Below, piece by piece: positions 55,427-64,000 of a stretch of 64,000 nucleotides of DNA (position 1 is the stretch's first letter; each line of letters starts with the position of its first letter). The notes under the pieces are model-generated. The model saw only the letters and a list, made by a program, of their open reading frames with translations. It was not told the origin of the DNA and searched no databases. Source of the stretch: Pinus tabuliformis (lineage: Eukaryota; Streptophyta; Pinopsida; Pinales; Pinaceae); assembly GCA_031772625.1 (NCBI GenBank), contig CM062818.1:208348310-208412309 (forward strand), given 5' to 3'. The translations under genes were made by a program, and so were the position numbers.

Positions 55427-57299
55427 GATCCCCCTAAAGTGTGAAGGCCAAACTATTGTGAGGGATGAAATGCGTCTGTCATCAAAAAACCTGCAAGCAA
55501 GTACAGATACATATACATAACTAAAAACTCTATCAAATGATACATGAATTATGGTATGGACGTAGCCATCCAGAGAATGATCATGTAAATGGATCCATGC
55601 ATGGGCACAACCATCCGATAAAGAGGATCATATTGAAACCAAGGTATGGTCATATCCATCCAATAATGAGAAGGATCACATATGATAACTCATGGTATGG
55701 TCATAGCCATCCATCTGAGAGAGACATGTATACCAACATAATCATGTCACATAGCCTTGCAACCTAGACTTTTGTAATCTGAGCCCAGGGTCTTGCACTC
55801 CAACATGACCCGATCAAAGTACAAGTTATAACATGTGAATAGATTTGTTGACATCGAACATGCTAGAAAATCGCTTGATTACCAATTGGTGATGTAAAAT
55901 GTTAACAAGTGCGAGAGAAACGACCAATAATGACAATGGTCCTCAAGGTACTATCAGCATAATTCACAGAATTTGAATAAAGGAATTGTAGTCGAACACC
56001 CGTGACATCACCCAATCGGAAGCCAATGATGTGAACTCGTCATCGAGTGTGAAGAACTTGCCATTAGGGCATGCAAGCTCTAAGTTACTGGAAGGGAGTC
56101 TCTCAAACAACTTCCTCGATAATGAGTTCAAGTCGACAGCAAGTGACCATGTCAAAGGAGGGCCATGATTTATCCCACATCATTGACATGAGAAAAAGAG
56201 ATGCAAAATGATTTTGGATGATACAGAGAATCAGGGGTAAGTGTAACTGCAGAAGGACAACTCTTGAACATATCGGCGACATGACCAGAAGTTTGGCAGC
56301 TTTTGGATCCATAGGATCTGTGGTCATGATGACACAGCAGAGATCAAATGGAAGGAAAAAATAAATGGCCCAACCTAGGAAGGTCAACGATAAAAAGGAG
56401 GATATCCCAACCCGACATGAAGCAGAAAGTGTCATGTTCAAGAGTGAGCTGTTGACACAACTGATTAGATTTCCAAATTTTCCCCCACCATTCCTGATAG
56501 GTACCCCAATTATTTTTTAATCGTAAGCTTGAAGGGGATAGCATATGCTTTCACCGCAAGTTCATCCTTTGGACGAATCCGACCTAGTAAGTTTAATGAT
56601 CCCTAGGAAGGAGAAGCTCATGTTTTTCATGGTGATGAATCTGATGTTATTTAATATTTTAACGATTCCGAAAAAGGTGCAACTCAGTATCTTTTTCATG
56701 TTTAGAGATTTTGAAAAAGACACGAAAAAAGAAAAGTCCACATGGTCCCTTTTCATACATTTGTGTCTCTCGAGCCCGAAAATGTAGAAAATGATACTTG
56801 AGAGAACCGCTTGACCATTTCAGTCAAGGAATACCTTTTTCGTAAATAGTGCAACCCAGCCTGAAAAAGGGGTAAATGTATATTGGGCGCAGGATGTTTC
56901 ACATCCATTAACAAGTTCGAAACAACAAGGGCTTGGCTATCTTTTCATGTTTAAAGGGTCGGAAAAGAGCTTGAAAGCAGACCCCCCATTTTATTCTCTT
57001 TTACGAGTCAAAAGGGAAAAATACTCGGCAATATTTTCATTTGAGTTTTACGAGTGGATAAAAGAGCTGAAACGTGACTCGGCACCATCATCGAACATCC
57101 ATCACATGTTGTTGCACTAAAAAGTAAAGTGCATTATCCAATTCTTGAGGAAAAATAGGTAAAAAATACTTTAAAACCCTAATATTTCATGGAAAATTGA
57201 ATAAAAGGAGAGAAAAGTAAATATTTTTTACCATTTACCATTTTACCTTATTGTGAAAAACTTTTCACCCACTCTTTCCCTAATTTTTCTAGAGCAAAT
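55427..57299. other. Non-coding stretch right of LTR H
   Basis: Presumed internal region of H plus unknown DNA. It contains the tandem repeats at 55540-55720. Between 55960 and 56440 both strands have open stretches that I cannot assign to any pol domain. A short phrase, ATCTTTTTCATGTTTAGAG (56690) recurs with changes near 56950. No known gene seen. Confidence 0.4.
55540..55720. repeat. Imperfect tandem repeats, about 60 bp, four copies
   Basis: Each copy holds a core like GGTATGGTCATAGCCATCC (near 55553, 55600, 55645 and 55694), separated by variable A/T-rich spacers with GATCAT/GATCACAT. Spacing is 40-60 bp. The repeats sit shortly inside the presumed 3' end of element H. Confidence 0.6.
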
Positions 57300-58855
57300 T
57301 ACAAGAGATCCAGGAGGTCATTCGCCGAGCCGCCAATTGCAAGTAAGAGCCAAGTCCCTAAGCTCCATTTCCATATTATTTATTCCTATTTTTATCCATT
57401 TTTTGGATTTCTGAGGGAGGTTTTGGCAAAAAAAAATCGCCCTCGGTCGATGCAATTTCCAGGCACGAAATCGCGCCAGCTGAGGGTTGTTAAAACGCCC
57501 AACCGTGTCGTTGATGCAACTATTTTTAAAACATGTGCGTCAGCGCTGTGAACAAAGAAAAAGCCATTTTCCTCTCAAATCCATCGTTTGAATCCAAATT
57601 TTACTTGCCAAAAATGATTATTGACTTGAATACATGGTTTTTGCAGGAAAGAATCGTCGAAAATGGTATACTGGAAAGAATGTGAGCACAAAGATGTGGA
57701 CACTCAAGCAATGAAAGATCCAAAATTCTTGGATGCCTTGAGGAACTGTGGGCTCTTCAAGTTCTTTCTCACACCAGGGATGCAGGCCCAACCTGAGCTG
57801 CTTCGATACCTGATTAGTATCTAGGACATAAATCGGGAAATATTTGTCATTGGTGACCAGGAGCTGGAGTTAGAAACTTCAGACATCTATTTAATGACAG
57901 GACTATCCCTGAGAGGGGAACCAGTCAACCTATACGGGTCACGATAGATTGGGGGAAGAATATCCATGCTACTCGCCAAACATTACCCAGAAGCCCTCAA
58001 ATCTAAGAGTGGCAAGATTGAGATTGCCACTGTGCGAGATCTGACACTGAGAGTGCTACTGTTGACTATCAATAGAGTGGTTGGGTCCCAAGCAGAGCAC
58101 GATACTAACAAGTCGAAATTTCTATATGTTATCAACTGTACAACACAGATGATCTTCAATTGGGTGGAAGCCATGAAGATCAACATGAAACGCCAACTGT
58201 CAAAATCTAAGGCAAGGAATCTAAAGCAATTTTGCATCGAATCTGTACTAGTGACTTTATTCTTGGAACGGGTTCCGTTGTTCCAGTACTAGCTGACTGA
58301 GGTAGATCTTTCGATGCCATGAGACCCACAGATGGTCCTAGGATCACTGGGGGCCAACATATGTCCTACAGGCCCGCCTTCTTTTCATGGCTATGATGAT
58401 AGCTGATCGTAGTGGAGGATTGGCCATACAGTGGTACCGAATTTCATGGAGATCCGAACATGCCACTGCCAGATGGGGAGGATTTCAACAACGAAGGTAA
58501 AAAATCAATTTTTTAATCTTTGGATTTTTCAATTGTTTTTTATATATATTTATTTATAACATTTTGTTTTATTAATGCAGATGTTGGAACAGAGCATCAT
58601 GCCGGGATTTCCCCGATAGCCAGGCACGTCGCTCGCCACTTTGATGTCACTCCTTATCAGGAGGGGAGTGACAATGAGGAGGAGATCGCACAGAACCTTG
58701 AGGGGTTCACTCATGGTATCCCAGAGTATGCCCGAGTGGGTGACATCCCATGCCAGTACCAAAGGCATACGGTGGGGGTATCGGACCGGATCCATCGATT
58801 AATGACTCATGTGGCACGAGCAATTTCTTGTTACCATGATCACCATGCTGATTAG
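57300..58855 (+). pseudogene. Intron-containing gene-like relic, unknown plant family
   Basis: Coding exon from ATG 57663 (MVYWKECEHKDVDTQAM), with an acceptor TTTTTGCAG|G at 57650 and a candidate donor AA|GTAAGAG near 57350. The exon reads LRNCGLFKFFLTPGMQ, ELELETSDIYLMTGLSLRGE and LLTINRVVGSQAEHDTNKSK. Stops at 57822 and 57948 and a frameshift near 58330 break it. It then reads WPYSGTEFHGDPNMPLPDGE, crosses a GT-AG intron (58497-58580, ending ATTAATGCAG) and continues in frame as DVGTEHHAGISPIARHVARH to a stop at 58853. The LRxCGL...DIYxxTGLSxRGEPV pattern resembles plant-mobile-domain-like proteins, which I cannot confirm. It may be host-derived or carried by an element. Confidence 0.55.
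58497..58580 (+). other. Intron in the gene-like relic
   Basis: 84 bp, AAG|GTAAAA at the left and a T-rich tract ending AATGCAG at the right. Splicing joins GAA G and AT GTT in frame, which supports a real intron. Confidence 0.7.
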
Positions 58856-60200
58856 TTCCTAGGTCCAAAATTCACATTTTTTAGGCCTACGTGCTGTTAG
58901 GTTCCTATACCAATAGGTTTCATTTTTCAGGATTGACTGCACAAGAGCCAAATATGTTCATCCTTTCATGCTGCAAAGGTTCCATATTTTGCAAACAAAT
59001 GAAGAAAATTAAAAAATGAAAAGAGGGTATGCCCTAAAAGAATAATCAAAGAGCAAGAAGAATGAATTGGTCAGAAAAAATAATAGAAATGAACCCCAAA
59101 CCAAAAGACCAGGAAAGTGTGCTAGTTTAAATGCCACTACTGTTCCATTTTTGAAGAATTTCAGTATGTGAAGTTGGTAGACTCTTGCCATAGTTGATGA
59201 ATAGCCAGACAGTCCAATCCTGGTTAGTTCATGTTTGAATTGACTTGTCTTTAGAATAGAGAATAAAGTCTGTCCAAACAGTTCAAGCTTGGCAGATGAG
59301 TGAATAGGTAGAGAAACAAAGGAGCCCAACTGCTTAATCTGGGCCCTTGGAAGAGATAAGGGTAGATTTAGATAGGAAGCCATTCAAAAGAAAAAGAGGA
59401 AAATTAGGGTTTGCTAGTCCAAATGCACCCAATCAAAAGGAAGAAAAAATGCTAGGTGTATTAGGCTGAGTAGGCAGTTTGAGGTTGCAGAAGCAAGTTT
59501 GTGAACTTTTTTGTCTTGTCAAGAAAGAATCATCTCATCAATGACACAAGTACCATGGCAGTTGTTTGGTTGTAGAACAGTGGAAGCATGACTAACTTCC
59601 CCTTTTGTTCCCCCAGAAATCATTTACTGACATCCCCTCAAGGACCTTGGGATCTGCCCAATAGTCCTATTTCACTTCATTTTATGAGAAATGCTAAGTT
59701 GAACTCTGAGTTTACTTAGTTAAAAGAAGCCACATTTCTTGTGTAAAAGATCTTACCATTTTACTTCATTTCCCTAAAAACCTAAGTTATTACCTCATCA
59801 ACTTAGCGTTACCTATCCATAAAATCATATTAACCTTAACCCTATTGTATAGCTCCTTTATCATTTTCCCACCCCTATTTTACAAAAAACTATATAAAAG
59901 ACCCAAAAAATACTTAAAATATCCCTACCCTTGGCAACTATAGCCATATAACACAAGTTCGGGAATTGTTAGTCCATTTGGGACCTTAATAATAACCCTT
60001 TCGCATTCAAAACACATTAGGGGTTGATTTGACATCTGGTTAAATTAACAACCGTGCTAAACCCATCACATGAACCATACATTAACCTGGCGCACATGTA
60101 TATATTGGGATTTGTTTTGAAATTCGGTTAAACAAATAACCATGGCCGCCCGCATAAAATCCATAATCCAAAGTTTTTACCCCGCAAATATTAAAAACAT
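58856..60200. other. No gene seen
   Basis: A/T-rich, no convincing frame on either strand. A strong TATA box, TATATAAAAG, lies at 59891-59900 on the plus strand. TGTTAGG at 58908 could be an LTR start, but no matching end is visible. Confidence 0.4.
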
Positions 60201-60650
60201 TAAAATATTATGACGGGTACCGTATCATAAACTCTCCGTCATCTATCACTGCCCATCGACCGTACGATCCCACGCCGTAGATCCAACGGCTGGTGGCAAT
60301 ATCAGAGACCCTCATCTACCGAGAGTTAGCGTCCAGGGGATGGGCGGTATTCCTGCCGTACCTCTGCCACGCGTCAGCTTCCCGGCGTGATTGGAGCCCC
60401 CTCCTCCAAAACCACCATGGGCTAAAGGCAGTGCGGGGAATAACGCTTACCGCCCGCCGCCTACCCCCTGACGTCAAGCCCACGTCAATCGATGACGTCG
60501 CCATCCATGTTGCCCGCCACCGCTCTGTATCAACACCACGCCATCTACTGACATCACCACCTTGCCACCGTGTCGTCCGCCACGTCGTCCGACACGTCAG
60601 CTGACACGTCATCCTCCGTACCTGCTACATGACAAAAATACATCATGATG
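60201..60650. promoter_or_regulatory. CpG-rich block with clustered ACGT-core motifs
   Basis: About 450 bp, far richer in G+C and CpG than its surroundings. It contains TGACGTCA (near 60470), TGACGTCG (near 60493), and a dense run at 60570-60615 with CACGTC, ACACGTCAG and a GTCAGCTGAC palindrome. These ACGT cores are bZIP binding motifs. It lies about 0.8 kb before the ATG at 61426. Either a promoter/U3 or an unmethylated remnant; no proof. Confidence 0.45.
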
Positions 60651-61425
60651 ATGTCATCATAAAAAAGCGCCAAAAGCCCAAAAAGGCCCAAATTTTGTTA
60701 AAAGTAGCGAAAGTGACTGTTTTTTGTTTATTTCTATTGGTTCGTTTGTGAAAACCTCTACATGCGATTTACGATCAATTCACCACCATAGCTGCACAGT
60801 CCGTCACCTACTGAAGGTGACTCCACAGCGCATACCCCAGCTCGGCCTGCAATCCATGTTGTGCATCTAGCGCCCATTTGAAGTAGGTATTTACCCATTT
60901 GACCCCGAACCCTCTGCATTTCCAGTTTTTCTCTGTCTCTGAACCTGTAAAACCAATAAATTGCATAAATCAAGCCGCCAACTCTTGGTAGATATACTGT
61001 CACCATCCCTGCTTTAACATCCTCTCCACAAATGGCTAGTTTTACCCATTTTCACGGTAAACCGCACTTTTAAAACAAAAACGTAGTCCCGTACCCAAAC
61101 CTGCGCGCTATATCTGCTGTTTTTGTTCTGTTTACCAAAAGAGCTCCTCAAATTCCACTTCCCTCTGCAAAGTTTCGCTCATTTGGCTAAAAATTCAAGC
61201 CCATTTCCTTTGCATTCTGCTCGCAGAGCCTGTAAATCCAGCAAATTCAGTCAAAAACCCTGACTAAACTTTGCAAAATTTGCTTTTAACCATAAATTTT
61301 ACATAGTGAGGCTAGTTCTATGTAAGGCTCAGTCTGCAATTCCCTGGGAAAACCTAAGAGCTAGTGCTTAGTGTTCAGTTGCTTCTTAGGCCCACATTCA
61401 AGTCAAAAACACAGAGAGTTTAAAA
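60651..61425 (+). other. Leader before the 61426 frame
   Basis: No frame and no clear primer binding site or LTR border. It could be 5' untranslated sequence of the next frame. Confidence 0.35.
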
Positions 61426-64000
61426 ATGGAGACTCCAGTGGCCTTAAACATTACTCCTCTCAATGTACCCCATAAGGAATTAGAAGCACTACCTTTGGCT
61501 GATAGGGACTACCTAATCCAGGACTTGGTTGGTGACAGAAACCATCTGCAGACATTCTGTGAGTTGAGAAACAGTTATCTAAACAACAATGATATTTATG
61601 GGATATGGGAATCAAATTTGCCTATATACTTCCTCCCTTCTGTCAATATCTTCCCTGAAATAATTCGCCTCTGCTATGAAAACTATGAGCCAACTCAAAG
61701 GGCAGTTAAGTCTCCATCTGGGAGCATCCTCTTTCATATAACTCCTGACTCCATCAATCAAATGCTAAACTTCAAGCAAACTCAGCTTCTGGTCCCTCTT
61801 TCTATGAAATTCCTGCTTGATGAAGGTCCCAAACTCTCCAGCTCAGAGATAGCCCGAATTTCCCAAGTATTCATGAGAGCAAATCGCCAGCCTACAGGGC
61901 CACCTCCTTTTCTCTATGTACATTTCAATGAAGTGGGTAAATTACTAGTTGATATGATATCTTATGTTCTAGGTTTCAAGACAAGTGAACATATTGATCA
62001 AACTATATTGGTCTTGCTGTCTGCATTTAGCCTAGGACAGCCCCCTGCTGTCAAATACAATTATGCGAAATTCATTGCCAATAAGATACATGACCAACTA
62101 CTGAAGCTAGATAGGGAGGGAGTCTTCAAGTATTCATCCTACATCTATCATCTATTCTTGTATTATCAGCCATACTGTTTCCAATGCCCCATCAAAATAT
62201 TGGACTCTAAAGGACAAAAGAGGTTTGTGAATTTTTGGACCTCAGTCTTTCATGAAGTCTGCAGCTCTCCCTACTGTTACTGTGAATTCATTGACATGTT
62301 TGTCTATCCAGTCTCTTCTCTCCTAATGAGAACTCCTCCTGCTAGGCTATCCTATGACATGCAGAAAATATTGCAGCTCTCAAAAAACTACAAAATAGGT
62401 GACTGGTACTTTTACCAGAATCACACTGTCATCAGGATATATGGCTGTGAGCTCTGTCCCTACAGGCTGCCAAGATATGTGCCAATGAGACTATTTGCCT
62501 TGGAATATTACAGGCAATTTATCAACTCAGATTTAACTCATTTTCATAGCACCAAGAAAAAGGCTCAGTTGAAATTCAAAGACCAACTAGGCCCCTTTGT
62601 CATGAACAAAAAAGAAGGATGGCAAGATGCTGATCAAATATTGGGGGAGAAACTCAAGTTAAAAAGAATTTTTTGGTGGGTACCTTATGACCCAAATGGC
62701 TTTATCAATGCTAGAAAAATAAAATATAGGCTGTTAGCCTATGAACATTGCAAAATCCCATAGATAGAACAATTTTCCAACCAAGATGAGTGGGTGGAAG
62801 GCACACTAGTTGAAGAATTCACCCAAGAAGAAATAATGGAGCAAAATGTGAAAGATTTGGAAAAGACTCTTGACTTGGATTCTTTTGAGCAGGTGTCATT
62901 CAAACTGCCACAGCAAGTTGGAGAAGGCACATCAACTACTGCAGCTTCACAAGCTGCCCAAGAAAAGACTACACCAGCAGCAGGTACAACAAAAGGTAAG
63001 GAGGTAGTTGATACAGAGCAAGAAACAATGACAGACCAGCCAACTACCTCAAAGGAATGGAGTCAAGGACAAGGCCCTCCACTGTAGACAGAGGCACCAC
63101 AGATTCTAGCATTACAGACTCCTCTCAATGAGGAAAGAAGCAAGAAACGAGACAGGGAAGAGACCACACCTGCAAGTGGGTCAACACAGCAGCTAGAGGC
63201 CAAAAGGCAGAGAATAGATCCTCAAATTGAAGAGGAGATTAGTGAAGGAATCATAGAGAGCCCAAGGAGGGAGAGGGAAACCAGCCAGCAAACATCCACC
63301 AGCTCTCACAGACAAGAAACAGAGAGGCAACATGGTATGGAGGTGTCCTCCTCGAGGCATCAAAGTAAGCAACTGCCTGGTATTAAAGGAACATTTATGG
63401 AAATTAAGGCCCAAAATGAATTATTAAGAATACAACTTTATGATCAACTCCTCAAAACAACACCCTCCAAACAACAATGACTGATGGTAGCTTATGACTT
63501 TAAAGAGGAAAAGATGATCTTAAGTCATTTCAAGAGTAGAGTTCAGCAACCACAGACAGCTGCGGACTACATAAAGACCAACCTAGAAGTCCTCGCCAAA
63601 GACATACATCCAATGGACCAAATTGAGCTACACAAGCAAACAGGTGAAATGGTCTATGCTACATTGGCAGACAAGGCAATGCTGGCCCATCAATTAAAGG
63701 AGTCATTAAGCAACACATATGCCCAATTGGATTTGGAAAGAATGTCTTCCTTGGCTAAAGACAACAGAATAAAGACCTTGGAGGAGATTATTGTTGAACT
63801 AGGGCATGATCCTAAGGATGCCAAGGGCATCAAAGCCCTCATAAGGAAAAAGGAAGAAGATATTGTTGCACTTAGAAAGCAATTGAGGCTACCTGCAACC
63901 ATGCACCCAAAAACTACAGAACTTGCAGAAGATATGGCAGAAAGAGATACAATGGATTTGTTGATGAGGATGAATCAAAGAATAATTCAAATGGAGCAAG
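61426..64000 (+). pseudogene. Long unrecognised reading frame with three stops, cut by right edge
   Basis: One frame from ATG 61426 (METPVALNITPLNVPHKELE) to the window end, at least 858 codons, broken only by TAG 62761, TAG 63085 and TGA 63478. Residues 1-445 form a globular part rich in aromatics and Cys (FLPSVNIFPEIIRLCYENYE, ITPDSINQMLNFK, SSPYCYCEFIDMFVYP). Residues about 450-680 are polar, with Gln/Thr/Glu-rich low complexity and a basic patch (KRDREET, KRQRIDP). From about 690 it is helical and charged (LKESLSNTYAQLDLERM, KKEEDIVALRKQLRLP), like a coiled coil. I do not recognise the family. No frameshift in 2.5 kb suggests it lost function only recently, or is an accessory frame of a retroelement. 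Host gene is also possible. Confidence 0.6.

Noticed and set aside
55540-55720. CRISPR-like array
   Set aside because: Repeats are imperfect, spacers vary in length, and the DNA is a plant nuclear retroelement context.
55537-55767. 76-codon His/Tyr-rich frame (WYGRSHP-type repeats)
   Set aside because: It only translates the tandem repeat block and has no start or codon support.
59009-59383. 124-codon minus-strand frame
   Set aside because: Hydrophobic, T-rich low-complexity translation with no recognisable family or neighbours.
60293-60612. Overlapping frames on both strands of about 100 codons
   Set aside because: They mirror each other in a CpG-rich block; one or both are artefacts of base composition.

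Overview
This window is retrotransposon-filled plant nuclear DNA. I see no intact host gene, rRNA, tRNA or CRISPR array. Six or more LTR retrotransposons, mostly dead, are inserted into one another. Very long LTRs (about 2.5 kb), old decayed copies and protein families I associate with conifers suggest a large-genome gymnosperm; that is an inference, since no single-copy host gene is present to prove it.

The layout follows from terminal motifs, target-site duplications (TSDs) and reading frames that resume across each insertion. Positions 1-1104 are the integrase end of a Tat-like Ty3/gypsy relic (T0). Positions 1251-4715 are a chromodomain Ty3/gypsy element (G) with internal deletions. From about 5536 runs an old Tat-like relic (D), whose pieces lie at 5536-8992, 21197-21337, 47972-48870 and 53826-54321. 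Element A (8993-21196, TSD GAACC), element C (Ty1/copia, 21338-47966, TSD CACAT) and element F (Ty1/copia, 48871-53820, TSD TATAT) interrupt D. Element B (26349-46625, sister of A, TSD CTTTT/CTTTC) interrupts C, and element E (Ty1/copia, 27294-35305, TSD ATTCT) interrupts the 5' LTR of B. The nesting is therefore D > C > B > E. LTR divergence counted by eye agrees: C about 11%, A and B about 3-4%, E about 1.3%.

A and B are the most interesting elements. Each encodes gag, protease, an RNase H domain, RT, a second RNase H and integrase in one long frame. The additional RNase H lies between protease and RT, not between RNase H and integrase where Tat-lineage plant elements usually carry it; the older element D has the same order. 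Their LTRs also contain an open reading frame of about 250-270 codons upstream of the presumed promoter, so within U3. It is recognisable in all four LTR copies, keeps two indel-free blocks, and is preceded by a splice-acceptor-like pyrimidine tract plus AG. An accessory protein coded in U3, as in some retroviruses, is the best candidate here for an undescribed system.

From 54322 to 55426 there is a minus-strand LTR with its polypurine tract on the right. To its right come a block of short imperfect tandem repeats, a decayed intron-containing gene-like relic (about 57300-58855), a CpG-rich block full of ACGT-core motifs (60201-60650) and a long frame (61426 to the right edge) with three in-frame stops. 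I do not recognise the products of the last two gene-like regions with confidence.
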